64,000 bases of DNA, taken from the NCBI GenBank assembly GCA_025594325.1, contig JANHCV010000001.1, forward strand, positions 3,162,001-3,226,000. The letters are read 5' to 3'. Within the stretch, counting starts at the first letter, position 1, and each line of letters begins with the position of its first letter. Position numbers and translations under genes: made by a program. The notes under the pieces were generated by a model. The model made no database searches, was not told the DNA's origin, and saw only the letters and a list, made by a program, of their open reading frames with translations. Positions 55,085-64,000 of the stretch are shown here, piece after piece. Source of the DNA: Blastocladiella emersonii ATCC 22665. Its lineage: Eukaryota > Blastocladiomycota > Blastocladiomycetes > Blastocladiales > Blastocladiaceae.

Positions 55085-56050
55085 CTAGCGATTGCGCTGC
55101 TTGACGAGGTTGCCGCGGGCGAGCACGAACAGGAGCAGCGTGTACTTGTCGATCTGGTCCTTGAGCAGGAACAGGAGGGCCTGCGAGAAGACGGCCTTGA
55201 GGATCTGCGGCTGCATGCCCTTGTACCAGCCCTGGAGGCCCTCGGACTTGGCCACCTTGCGCAGCACGTCGACGGCGCCCTTGTACTGGAAGCGCGGGTC
55301 GTTGGCGTGCTCCTTGGGCGGCTTGTACTGCATCTTGACCTTGGCCATGATGAGCGGGTAGGTGACGACGGTGGCGAGGGTCTTGGCGGCGGCGCCAATG
55401 AAGAAGACCTCGCCCGCCGACAGCGCGCGGGTCGCGTCGCCCTTGGTCACGAGCTGCTTGAGGCGCTCGAACATGCCGTAGGTGATGGCCGGGTTCGACA
55501 CGAGCACCATGGACGGCTTGAGCCCCTTCCACAGGCCCGTGACGCCCTCGTCGCGCACAATCGACAGCCACGTGTCGCGGAACGACATGCGGCGCGACGG
55601 CGGGGTCGTCTGCTGGCGCGTGATGACGACCGAGACGGGGATCGTGGTGAGCTGCGACAGCGCGCCGGCGGCGGCGCCCAGCAGCAGCTCAATCGCGGTG
55701 GACGAGGCGAAGCCGTTGCGCTTGTGCCAGTCGCGGATCCAGTTGTAGAAGAAGAAGTAGGAGAAGTTGCTGCTCGCGGTGCCCAGCAGGCCCGCCGGCA
55801 GGCCCGCGTACAGGCCCGACAGGCCCTCGGTCTCGAGAATGCACGCCAGCGCGTGCCACATGGAGTGGTACTCGGGCATCAGGTCCTCGTCCTCGACGAA
55901 GGCGCGCCGGCTCGCCTTGAGCGCGGCGCCCGGCGACACCTGCATCCGCGTCTTGACCACGTCCACCGGGTACGTGATGGCCAGCGCCAGCATGGCGCCC
56001 GCCGCGCCCGACAGCGCGTGGCCGAATGGCGGGAGCGATTCCTTGGTCAT
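55085..56050 (-). CDS. ANT1: Peroxisomal adenine nucleotide carrier (ANT1/PMP47)
   Basis: Six-helix SLC25 carrier, probably importing ATP into peroxisomes for fatty-acid activation. A single exon of 321 residues. The three repeats carry the carrier signatures YPVDVVKTRMQ, IPVSVVITRQQTTPP and YPLIMAKVKMQYKPP; the second and third are degenerate as in PMP47. GLSGLYAGLPAGLLGTASSN, FSYFFFYNWIR and LVSNPAITYGMFERLK favour the peroxisomal SLC25A17 branch over mitochondrial ADP/ATP carriers. The end KQRNR is basic without an SKL signal, as expected for a membrane protein. It is near PEX3 and divergent from the DMT transporter. Confidence 0.88.
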   Translation of the reverse strand: MTKESLPPFGHALSGAAGAMLALAITYPVDVVKTRMQVSPGAALKASRRAFVEDEDLMPEYHSMWHALACILETEGLSGLYAGLPAGLLGTASSNFSYFFFYNWIRDWHKRNGFASSTAIELLLGAAAGALSQLTTIPVSVVITRQQTTPPSRRMSFRDTWLSIVRDEGVTGLWKGLKPSMVLVSNPAITYGMFERLKQLVTKGDATRALSAGEVFFIGAAAKTLATVVTYPLIMAKVKMQYKPPKEHANDPRFQYKGAVDVLRKVAKSEGLQGWYKGMQPQILKAVFSQALLFLLKDQIDKYTLLLFVLARGNLVKQRNR

Positions 56051-56409
56051 GGTTTCGGTATTAGAGTCGCAGCGAGGGCGATGATTTCATGAGCTAGCCG
56101 TGTAGTGGTTGGGCAGGGAGAGAGAGAGGGCGGGCGGAAGCGTGCAGGATCGCGACGACGGACCGGCGCGGGTCGGGTCGCTCGGCGCCGTGATTTCCGG
56201 GCCGCCCGAGCCTTGCATCATTCGCCGATTCTCCGGGCGCCACACGGCGACGCGCCTCGTCGCAGGTCGCGTCGCACTCACGGGACGGGTCGCCACCCGC
56301 TATTCCTGGCCACGCTTGATCGACACGGTCCTCGTCATGTGAGCGCTCTCTCTTCAGTGTGACGATGAAGCAGCCCATGAATCAGCTCGCTCGCTAGACC
56401 GCCGCCACC
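56051..56409. promoter_or_regulatory. Divergent promoter ANT1 / DMT transporter
   Basis: 359 nt between divergent starts. CATGTGAG at 56336-56343 lies 74 nt before the DMT start. It shares the CATGTGA core seen in other upstream regions. No gene is supported. Confidence 0.4.
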
Positions 56410-57633
56410 ATGAGCTCCGCCCTACCTTCCGCACCTCCCGTGACAGAGCGCTCGCCGCTTCTCGCCGCCGAGGTCGTCCCGCGCCACTCTCGCCATCCGC
56501 TGCCGCAACCCGCTGCCGACCACGCCCACGACCGCGACGACGCCACCCCGCCGTCGCCGATCGACCGAAGCAAGGCCCACTCGTACCTCGGAGCTGTGCT
56601 GCTCGTCGTGTGCCTCGTCTCGTTCGTCGTGCAGTCCGAGATCACGTCGCACATCCAGAACCAGATCTCGTTCAAGCGGCCCTACTTCATCCTGTGGTTC
56701 TCGCACAGCTGCTACGCCGTGCTGCTCCCGCTGCAGGCCCTGTTCGCGCTCGCGTCCGACGGCTCGCTGCGCCCGACGCTGCGCTACCTCCGCACCGCCA
56801 TCACGACACTGCACCCGGCGGTTGCGCGGAGCAGGCGGACGCATCACCACCACCACCACCAGCAGCAGCAGCAGCAGCAGCAGCCCGCGGCGACGCGGAT
56901 CCCGTTCGTCCTGCGCATGCTCCTCGTCGCGTTCGGGTCCGCGTTCCCGTCGTACTGCTGGTACGGCGCCGTCTCCATGACCTCGATGACGAGCGTGACC
57001 GCCATCTACAACACCTCGTCCTTCTTCGCCTACGTCTTCTCGGTCCTGTTCGCCGTCGACGGCGAGCGCTTCGCCTTCCGCAAGATGGCCGCCGTCTCGC
57101 TCAGCTTGGTCGGCATCGCCGTGATCGCCGCGGGCACTGCGCCCGTGCCGCCCGAAGAGGGCGTCGCCGCAGTCGTCCCCGCAGCCACCCTCGCCGGCGA
57201 CGCCATGGCGCTCCTCGGCGCCGCCACGTACGGCCTGTACGAGGCCCTGTACAAGAAGTACGCGGTCCCGCCGCGCCCGACCGTCGCCTTTGCCAACTTC
57301 ATCACGGGTATGATCGGCGTCATGACGCTGCTCGTGTTGTGGATCCCGATCCCGCTCCTCGACGCGGCGGGCGTCGAGCCGTTTGCGCTGCCGACGCGCG
57401 AGCAGTTTGGCGCGCTCGCGGCGATTGCCCTCATGGGCCTCATGTTCAACGCGTCGTTCATGCTGGTTATCGCGTTCACGTCGCCCGTCATGGCCGCCGT
57501 CGGGATCATGCTCACGATCCCGTGTATCGCGCTCGCCGACCTCGCCCTCGGCACCGTCGCCAGCATCCCGCTCGCAACGGGGATCGGGTCGCTGCTCATC
57601 TGCATCGGGTTTGTGGTCCTCTCGACGAGCTAG
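56410..57633 (+). CDS. DMT-superfamily transporter (THI74/SLC35F5-like)
   Basis: Polytopic drug/metabolite transporter, likely in the vacuolar or another endomembrane. A single exon of 407 residues. The N terminus carries an acidic dileucine-type motif (ERSPLLAAE). About ten hydrophobic segments follow, the first being YLGAVLLVVCLVSFVVQSEI. A cytosolic loop at about 140-157 holds six His and eight Gln in a row, encoded by CAC/CAG runs. The block MTSMTSVTAIYNTSSFFAYV resembles the TSxSSFFT region of the SLC35F5/THI74 group. GDAMALLGAATYGLYEALYK starts the second EamA repeat. Substrate cannot be told from sequence. Confidence 0.82.
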   Translation: MSSALPSAPPVTERSPLLAAEVVPRHSRHPLPQPAADHAHDRDDATPPSPIDRSKAHSYLGAVLLVVCLVSFVVQSEITSHIQNQISFKRPYFILWFSHSCYAVLLPLQALFALASDGSLRPTLRYLRTAITTLHPAVARSRRTHHHHHHQQQQQQQQPAATRIPFVLRMLLVAFGSAFPSYCWYGAVSMTSMTSVTAIYNTSSFFAYVFSVLFAVDGERFAFRKMAAVSLSLVGIAVIAAGTAPVPPEEGVAAVVPAATLAGDAMALLGAATYGLYEALYKKYAVPPRPTVAFANFITGMIGVMTLLVLWIPIPLLDAAGVEPFALPTREQFGALAAIALMGLMFNASFMLVIAFTSPVMAAVGIMLTIPCIALADLALGTVASIPLATGIGSLLICIGFVVLSTS

Positions 57634-57752
57634 CTGATTTGTGGAACATGTAAACCATTTGAATTCAATGTCTATGATACCTACAGCAGCACCGCGCATC
57701 GTGTTAGTGAACTGCTAGCGAGCGAGCGAATCCCGACCCAGAGCGCGTACCA

Positions 57753-60700
57753 TCACGCAACCACAACCCGCGTCGCAAAGGCGACCCGCCACGTCCGCGG
57801 CGCCGTGTCCGGGACCAGCTTCTTGGTCTCGGCGTCGTACCCGCCCGTCAGGACCACGTCGAACCCGTTGCCGTCGAACGGCGGCGGCGCCGCACCGACG
57901 GGCATCGAGACAAGCGCCGTGCCCGGCTCCTTGGTCGCCCCGGCCACCGCTGGCGCATCGTCGCCCTGCTCGGCGTCCTCGACCACGGCCTCGAACAGAC
58001 TCCCCGGCGCACACACGAGCTCGAGCCCGATCTCCACCGTCTTGCCGACCTCGACGGCCACGGGCGCGGCGCTCGCGGGGACCGAGACAGCGACCACTGC
58101 CTCAACCGCAGGACTCGGCCCGACCGCCGACCGCACCACGCTCGCGAGCACCGGCTTCTTCGGGTCGACCTTGACCCCCACGCCCGGCTTGAGGTGCCGC
58201 ACCGTGAGCGCCGCGGGCCACGTCACGCGCCACACGGTACGGCGGCCGCGCCCGCGCCCGATGCGCCCGACGGGAGTCCACACGAACGTCGCGACCGTCT
58301 CGGCGCTGCCGTTGCCAGTAGGGAGCCCCGTGACGACGAGCCCGTGCGTCCACGCCGTGAACAGGACGCGCACGTCGCGCGCGCCGCCGGGTCCCGGGTG
58401 CTCGGCGCGGAAGTGCGCGCGCTGCGGGACCCCGACCGCTGTCGCCGGGTTCGCCGTCACGGCCACGGTGCACTGCGCGGGAGCACCGCGCGGAGCCAGC
58501 GGGTCGCCGCCCGTCATCGCGAACACAACGTCCAGATGTGCCGCGAGCGTGGTCCCGCGGACAGAGACGGGGAACGCGCCCGTGTTCGTCGCGGCGAGCG
58601 TCCATGTCGCCGACTCGCCCGCGTACAGGTCGCCGAGGTCCCACGTCCACTCGGTCTCGGACGCTGCTGCCACGGTCCCGACAGGCGCGGCGCCGGGCGT
58701 CCAGCTGACCTGCGGGACAAAGCTCGTGGCGGCGAGCGTCACGGCGGTGCACGTCGACTTGGTCCGCAGCTCGATCCGCCGCGTGAACGTTGCGGACGCC
58801 GCGTCAGCCGTGGCAGGCGCGAGGAACGACAGATACACGTCGCCGGTCCCGAGCACCGGGATCGCACGCACCGCGCGCGCGAGGCGGAACGGCTCGCTTC
58901 CGTCGTCGCCAGGCGGGATCACGACGACGAGGTCCGTCAGCTCGTCCGTGGCCTGGTGGTTCGCGACGCGCAGTCGGTGCACGGCCGCGGTGCCCGCGGG
59001 GACCGGGCCAAAGTCGATGGCGGACGTGGATGACGCGGCGAGCGAGAAGGCCGGGCTGACGACCGAGCAGCGGACGGTGACGAACTGGACGGTGCGACGC
59101 GGGCGGAAGTCGGGCGCGATGCGCGACCGGTCGGCGTCGTCGCGCCGCTTCAGTTGCACGACCACGGGCACGCGCAGGACGATGGTGCCCATGAGCTGCG
59201 GCGCGCCGGCCGCGGGCGCCGGCTGCTGCTGCTGCGCCGCGGTCGAAATGGTCGCGTGGGTGTCCTCGTTGCTGCTACCGGGGACGGCAAGCGTCGGCGA
59301 ACTCATCGCTGGCGCCGTCGGGCCGCGCTGCGCCCCGGTAGCTGGCACCGCGGCGGCGCCCGTCGGGCCCGCGACCGACTTGCGGTTGCGCCCCGCGCTC
59401 GGCGTGCGCGGCGACCCGACGGCCGACACGGGTCCCGACTGGACCTGCAGCGACCCGGACTTGCCGCTGCCACTAGCCGACACATCACCCGCGTCGCCTC
59501 CTGCCGGCCCACCATTCGCCGTCTCAGCTCCCGGCGGCACGATCGGGACGAGCGGCGGCGCTGCGCGCCGCGGCGTCCACTGGACGTGCACCGTGACCTT
59601 TTCGCCGAACCCGACCTCGCCGCGCGACGGATGGATCTGCAGACACCGCGCGAGGTCCGTCTGCGCGCCCAGCAGGTCGGCCACGGCGCCCGTCGCGCTG
59701 ACCACGGTCACACCGAGATCCGATGCGTTCGACTGCGCGCTACTCGGCCGCGCAGGCGTCGTGCTGCGCGAAGGCGTCGGGATGTGCAGCGACAGCGCGG
59801 GCGGCGAGGATGGCGCCGTGAGGGTTGTCGGCGAGCCGAGGCGCGGCGACATGGCCGACGTCGGAGACAGACTCCCGCCCGCGGCGCGGATGCCGGCGCT
59901 GCCCGGGCCCGCGGTGATAATCGGCGGAGGTGCAACGCCACTACCGCTCGCGGTGCCTGGCGGCGAGAGCGAGGCGCCGCCCGCCGACTGCGGCGGCGAT
60001 ACGGACGCAGCCACGTCGGGGACCGACGGCGACGGCGGGGCGATGCCGACCTGCGGCGTCTGCGTCCACCCGCCGACGAGGAACCGCGCGCGCTCGGTCG
60101 GGTGCGCCTCGCGGCCGTCCATCTCGCGCGGCGTCAGCACCCACTGGAGCTCGAACTTGCCGCCGACAGCTTTGCCCAGTGCGACGGGCGGCAGTACAAG
60201 CTCGACGTCGCTGACCCGCACAATTGGCTGGTTTGCGTGCCCGGTGACGCGGACCACGGTCTTGCTGGCGGACCCCGCGACGCCCGGGATCAGCGAGTAG
60301 ACGTGCAGCGTGCCGTCGACGGGGCCCGCGTCGGACGGGTGGAAGCACAGGACGCCCTTGGCGGTCGTCGACGGGCCGAGGACGAGGTGGTCGGCGCCGC
60401 CGTCGCCCACGGGGAGAAACGTGATGGGCAGCGTCGCCGAGTGCACCGCGACGTGCTGGACCACGAGCGTCGGGTTCGTGATGGTGAACGGGCGCGTCAT
60501 GCACTCGCCGACGAGCGGCGTGCGGAAGTCTACGTGCCGCGCGCTGACCGAGATGGCCGGGTTGAAGAACTGGCCGCGCAGGACGACCGGGGTCCGCGCC
60601 GTGCCCGGCCACGCGGTCGGCGCCGTGTTGACGACGGAGACCACGAACGGGTGCGTATTCCGCGGCTTGGTCGACTGGGCCGTCGCGTGCAGCGAGATCT

Positions 60701-62498
60701 CGGCGCGGACCTCGATCCCGGCGCCCGGCTGCACGACGCCTGACGCCGGGACCAGGTGCACCGCGACTGCGCTGTGCCCGTTCCCCGTTCCCGGCGCGAG
60801 CTTGAGCCGGAACGGCTGCGCGACCGCGCTCGCGTTGTGCAGCCACAGCCGCTTGCGCAGCACCATGGCCTGCGGCGCGGGCGAGAAGTGGACCGCCGTC
60901 TCGCGCCACGCGAGCGGACGCGCAAAGCCTTGCAGCACGATGGGCATGGTCGCGGCGTGCGCGGCGGGGTCGCTCGAGGTCATGGTCAGCGTGCCGGTGC
61001 GCGGGAGTTCGCCGGCAAAGTCGGCGAGGGCGGCCGGGTCGACGGCGACGGTGACGGTTGTGGAGGCCGAGGGCTCGAGGTCGATGACCGATGGCGAGAT
61101 GGTGAAGATGGCCGGTGTCGCGGTGAGCGTCAGCTGTCCGGCGAGTGTGCCCGAGTTGCGCAGCCCGACCGCCTTCTCGAGTTGGGCCGGCGAAAACTCG
61201 AGCGGCGCGAGCGTGGTGCACTCGGGGTCGAACTTGGGCGCGGCCACGGCGACCGGGAGCGCGACGTGGGTGCCGTTGACGATGAGGCGGACGTGGAGCG
61301 GCGGAAGCTCCTCCGTGGTCGCCAAGTCGAGCAGGGTGACGGTGATGGTCATCCGCTGGCCCTTGACGAGCGACTCGCACCATGACGCGCACTCGACGCG
61401 GAGGTATGGGTCGAGGTCCACGTCGACGGGCAGGACGCGGACTCGCGCCCGCGCGTCGCCCGTGTTGAGCAGCGAGATGGAGAGCTTTGGCCGACTGGCC
61501 GAGACGGTCGGGGCGGCGGGGGTAACGGCGAGGAACGGGCACTCGTCGGCGAGGTTCGGCGGGGATACAGGCGGCAGACGCTCCTCGCGCGGCGCGGGCG
61601 AGCGCGACGGCAGCGGGATGTAGTGCTGCTGGACAACGGCCGGCGGCTCGTGCATGGGCTGGTCGTCGACGACGGTCTCGAGCGCCGCGGCCTCGAGCTT
61701 AGTCAGCCGCGGCGGCACGGCCGGTGGCGGGAACGGCGGAAGCGGCGGGGCCGGGAGCGTCGCGCGGTGGCGGTGCAGGGCGTCGGCGCGCTGTTTGATG
61801 AGGGCGCGCTGTACGGCGGCCTCGTGCGCGACGCGCGCGCGCATCTCGCGCACGTTGTGCTCCTGCGCCTTGGTCCGCTGTGTGATCAGGACCTTGGAGT
61901 CGTGCAGGTGCGTCTGGCTCTTCTGCAGCCGCCGCTCGAGCGCGAGCAGGTTGGTCGAACCCCCGCCGCCACCAGTCAGCGCGACGTAGGGCGGGGTCGG
62001 ACTGCTGCCGCGCCGGCCACCTCCGCCGCCGCTGCCGCCTCCGGCGCTCGAGAGGCTGTTCAGAGAGTTGATGGCGGATGCCGCGCCGCCCTGTTGCGAG
62101 CTGCGGTGGAACGTGTCGCCGGCGCGGAGCTCGCGCGTCGTCAGCGCGAGCTGGTCGAGCGCAGCCTGCTTGCGCCGCTCCTGCTCGGCAAGGGCGCGAG
62201 TCCCGGCGTTTCGCCCGGATTGCCATTTCCCGAGCAGCTGCTTGAACTTGGACTCGTCGGCGGGCGACACGCGCGCAACCGCTGCGAGTTTGGGAGCGGC
62301 TGGTTTCGGGCCGTGGAGGTTTGGGCGACGCCGGCTCGGTACAGCCGGGACCGCTGCGCCGGGTAACCCGAGAGGCGAGGCGAACGCGTTCGGAAGCGCG
62401 CCACCGTCAAACTGGATGCCTGGGAACAGGTCGACGTCGTCGACGTCGGGCCGCGCCGCCGCGGGGCCTCCCGTATCGTCGGGCGCGATCGTATTCAT
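57753..62498 (-). CDS. Large multi-ASH/Hydin-like Ig-fold protein
   Basis: A single exon of 1581 residues from the ATG at 62498; the longer open frame upstream lacks an ATG. An N-terminal disordered region leads to helices (KFKQLLGKWQSGRNAG; about 185-250 LERRLQKSQTHLHDSKVLI). From about residue 330 to the end there are repeated seven-strand beta modules, for example FTISPSVIDLEPSASTTVTV, ISVSARHVDFRTPLVGE and VVRVTGHANQPIVRVSDVEL. Their pattern fits ASH (ASPM/SPD-2/Hydin) or MSP-like domains. A Pro/Ser/Ala-rich insert interrupts them at about 880-1120. Such proteins usually sit at centrosomes, basal bodies or axonemes, which supports a flagellated organism. I cannot assign it to a named CFAP or CEP192. 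Confidence 0.75.
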   Translation of the reverse strand: MNTIAPDDTGGPAAARPDVDDVDLFPGIQFDGGALPNAFASPLGLPGAAVPAVPSRRRPNLHGPKPAAPKLAAVARVSPADESKFKQLLGKWQSGRNAGTRALAEQERRKQAALDQLALTTRELRAGDTFHRSSQQGGAASAINSLNSLSSAGGGSGGGGGRRGSSPTPPYVALTGGGGGSTNLLALERRLQKSQTHLHDSKVLITQRTKAQEHNVREMRARVAHEAAVQRALIKQRADALHRHRATLPAPPLPPFPPPAVPPRLTKLEAAALETVVDDQPMHEPPAVVQQHYIPLPSRSPAPREERLPPVSPPNLADECPFLAVTPAAPTVSASRPKLSISLLNTGDARARVRVLPVDVDLDPYLRVECASWCESLVKGQRMTITVTLLDLATTEELPPLHVRLIVNGTHVALPVAVAAPKFDPECTTLAPLEFSPAQLEKAVGLRNSGTLAGQLTLTATPAIFTISPSVIDLEPSASTTVTVAVDPAALADFAGELPRTGTLTMTSSDPAAHAATMPIVLQGFARPLAWRETAVHFSPAPQAMVLRKRLWLHNASAVAQPFRLKLAPGTGNGHSAVAVHLVPASGVVQPGAGIEVRAEISLHATAQSTKPRNTHPFVVSVVNTAPTAWPGTARTPVVLRGQFFNPAISVSARHVDFRTPLVGECMTRPFTITNPTLVVQHVAVHSATLPITFLPVGDGGADHLVLGPSTTAKGVLCFHPSDAGPVDGTLHVYSLIPGVAGSASKTVVRVTGHANQPIVRVSDVELVLPPVALGKAVGGKFELQWVLTPREMDGREAHPTERARFLVGGWTQTPQVGIAPPSPSVPDVAASVSPPQSAGGASLSPPGTASGSGVAPPPIITAGPGSAGIRAAGGSLSPTSAMSPRLGSPTTLTAPSSPPALSLHIPTPSRSTTPARPSSAQSNASDLGVTVVSATGAVADLLGAQTDLARCLQIHPSRGEVGFGEKVTVHVQWTPRRAAPPLVPIVPPGAETANGGPAGGDAGDVSASGSGKSGSLQVQSGPVSAVGSPRTPSAGRNRKSVAGPTGAAAVPATGAQRGPTAPAMSSPTLAVPGSSNEDTHATISTAAQQQQPAPAAGAPQLMGTIVLRVPVVVQLKRRDDADRSRIAPDFRPRRTVQFVTVRCSVVSPAFSLAASSTSAIDFGPVPAGTAAVHRLRVANHQATDELTDLVVVIPPGDDGSEPFRLARAVRAIPVLGTGDVYLSFLAPATADAASATFTRRIELRTKSTCTAVTLAATSFVPQVSWTPGAAPVGTVAAASETEWTWDLGDLYAGESATWTLAATNTGAFPVSVRGTTLAAHLDVVFAMTGGDPLAPRGAPAQCTVAVTANPATAVGVPQRAHFRAEHPGPGGARDVRVLFTAWTHGLVVTGLPTGNGSAETVATFVWTPVGRIGRGRGRRTVWRVTWPAALTVRHLKPGVGVKVDPKKPVLASVVRSAVGPSPAVEAVVAVSVPASAAPVAVEVGKTVEIGLELVCAPGSLFEAVVEDAEQGDDAPAVAGATKEPGTALVSMPVGAAPPPFDGNGFDVVLTGGYDAETKKLVPDTAPRTWRVAFATRVVVA

Positions 62499-62728
62499 GG
62501 TGTGGCAGTTGCAGATAGTGTGTGTGGATGCATTTACGTGATCGGCCGGCGACGATGCGGCAACGGACGCGTTCAAGGTCGCGTCGCGAAAACACGTGGG
62601 GCGGGAGACAAATTCCTGCGCCACCCTGCTCGCCCCCGCTTTCGCCACGCCGATCGCATCGTCATGCCTTTCCTCTCGACCCCCGACTGAACATGTATAC
62701 TAGACCGCAGCAGCGCTGCTCGCACACC
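62499..62728. promoter_or_regulatory. Divergent promoter with CACGTG composite motif
   Basis: 230 nt between divergent starts. It holds GCGTCGCGAAAACACGTGGG at 62581-62600. This has the same parts (CGCG block, A run, CACGTG) as the inner end of both inverted-repeat arms at 31 and 32 kb. Confidence 0.4.
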
Positions 62729-64000
62729 ATGCAACGATTTCTTCTGGCCGCCGCCGCCATCTTGCTCGCCCTCGGCCTCGCCGCGACCCCTGCGGGCGCC
62801 ATCACGTCGCGGCTCGGCCTCGAGATAGAACAGTCCGAAGTCCGCGCGCCCGGCATCGTAGCGTCCGTGACGTGCCTTCTCCCTCTCGACGCGCCGTCCG
62901 TGTACTCGTGCCGGCGGTTCGACTCGGCGCTCGGGTCGGTGCTCAAGGCCATGTCGGTATCCCTAAAACTCGACGGCGCCGCGGCCAACCCCATCCGCAT
63001 CGAGGCCCACTTCATCCCGTTCTGCGAGGAGGCTGTCGACGCCCTCGACGGCGCCGAGGAGGCTGGCACACGGTGCGCATCGGCCATGTCGCACGCCAAC
63101 GCGCTCGCCTTTGCCAGCTCGGTCCGGTACTGGAAGCTGCGCGAGGTCGCGGCACCCGGGAACTGGGCGTTCGCGCCGTCGTGTGTCGTCAAGAACCTCG
63201 CTGGTGCAGGGCTCAAGGTCACGGGCAGCGGTAAGGGCGGCGCAGCGCCCGCGGGCGGGGACAAGTTCAACTTTGAGTACGACGCAGACATAAGGATCCA
63301 GGTTCGGTCCGATTGGGACGGCTGGTACTTTGAGGTACGTTCATCGCGGTGGCCGACCCTGTAAACCGCCGGCTGACCCTGTCGCGCGTAGTCGGCTGCT
63401 TCAGCACCCACACGCAACCAGATGGACATCCGTATCACCATGACGCACGAGCTGCTACACGGCTTCGGCGTTTCCTTTACGGGCCTTGACTCGTCGCTGA
63501 TCCCGGGCCTGACGATTCCATGGCATTTCGGCCCCTCGGGCGGGTACTGGACCAACTGGACCGACGTGATGCCATGGTACCTGCTCCACATGGTCGACGC
63601 GACGACCAAGACGCCCGTGACGGACCTGGTGCGCGCCGTGCAGGCGTGGCAGCCCAAGTCGCGCACCGTGCGCATGGACGATGTGGTGCCGGCCATGCAG
63701 CGCGACGCGCCCGCCGCGTACGCGGCCGCGCAGAAGCTGCAGCAGCTCCTGACGACGCCGCGCGCACTCGCGATCCGTACCGGTGGCGGCAGCGGCGACT
63801 TCGTGTACGTCGACACGTCCGCGGCCAACGTCACGGGCAACTCGGCGGTGCACCTCGACTCGGCGACGTACGGCGCGGCCGCCGACGACGCGATCCTCGT
63901 CCTCGACACGGGCAGCTACATGGGCCGGCCCTGGAACGCGACGCTGGGGCCTGTGCTCGCTGCGACCATGGCCGAGCTCGGGTTCCCGCGCGACGACGAC
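62729..64000 (+). CDS. Secreted protein with HExxH metalloprotease-like motif (3' cut)
   Basis: Two exons so far, 62729-63334 and 63392 to beyond the window end (GTACGT..CGTAG). A signal peptide is clear: MQRFLLAAAAILLALGLAAT, then PAGA before the likely cleavage. The first part has beta-rich segments and four Cys (VTCLLP, YSCRRF, IPFCEE, TRCASA). WDGWYFE, ending exon 1, leads to RNQMDIRITMTHELLHGFGV in exon 2. The HELLHGFG motif fits a zinc site (HExxHGxG-like) of secreted matrix metalloprotease-like proteins, and the preceding NQ-D pattern is common before such motifs. The third zinc ligand is not certain. Extracellular protein degradation is plausible but inferred. At least 405 residues are in the window. 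Confidence 0.75.

Noticed and set aside
62499-62648. 50-residue N-terminal extension of the ASH-domain gene
   Set aside because: It would need a GTG start. The first ATG is at 62498.

Overview
This window is nuclear DNA from a eukaryote with a GC-rich, compact genome, most likely a fungus. The genes carry short introns (about 45-100 nt) whose donors are mostly GTACGY or GTGCGY and whose acceptors are mostly TGTAG, TATAG or CGTAG. Several start codons sit in a CACC-ATG context. I count 25 protein-coding genes in 64 kb plus one probable decayed gene. Gene content points to an early-diverging zoosporic fungus. There are fungal-type genes (amphiphysin RVS167, peroxisomal carrier, IRC20-type helicase), a mitochondrial complex I assembly factor (lost in Saccharomyces), and a large protein built from ASH/Hydin-like Ig modules of the kind usually tied to cilia and centrosomes. 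Blastocladiomycota is my best guess for the lineage, but that is inference. No rRNA, tRNA, CRISPR or bacterial operon signal was seen.

Layout. 1-14 kb: ALG8 (minus, 3' end cut by the window), an HMG-box protein (NHP6-like), the mitochondrial inner membrane protease IMP2, two unrecognised proteins, FAL1/eIF4A-III (minus), SF3a60/PRP9, a FYVE protein of the PEP7/rabenosyn type, and ornithine decarboxylase SPE1 (minus) with a long leader that probably holds an intron. 15-31 kb: a 1320-residue F-box/LRR protein (minus), the SUN-like ER protein SLP1/SUCO (minus), the SNF2-RING protein IRC20/SHPRH (plus), and a poly-Q/Ser-rich protein with hydrophobic C-terminal segments (minus). 31-38 kb: a gene-poor stretch with a large inverted repeat and a 33-bp tandem duplication, a four-LIM protein (minus), a decayed segment, an LRR gene with a shaky 5' end, and a SKP1-like gene. 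38-48 kb: one minus-strand gene encoding a coiled-coil protein of about 3360 residues with an HR1-like N terminus. 48-64 kb: CIA30/NDUFAF1 (minus), RVS167 (plus), PEX3 (minus), primase large subunit PRI2 (plus), peroxisomal carrier ANT1/PMP47 (minus), a DMT-family transporter (plus), the ASH-domain protein (minus), and a secreted HExxH protein cut by the window end.

Themes. Two mRNA-binding or splicing factors (FAL1 and SF3a60) are divergently paired. Two peroxisomal membrane genes (PEX3, ANT1) lie within 4.5 kb. Three possible ubiquitin-ligase parts (F-box/LRR, SNF2-RING, SKP1-like) plus an LRR protein lie between 15 and 38 kb. Convergent genes are packed as tightly as 36-65 nt with AT-rich TATATA-type 3' signals. 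The most unusual items are the giant coiled-coil protein with its 30/37-residue repeats, the inverted-repeat island at 31.2-32.2 kb, the ODC leader intron, and a CATGTGATG motif found near -165 of several genes.
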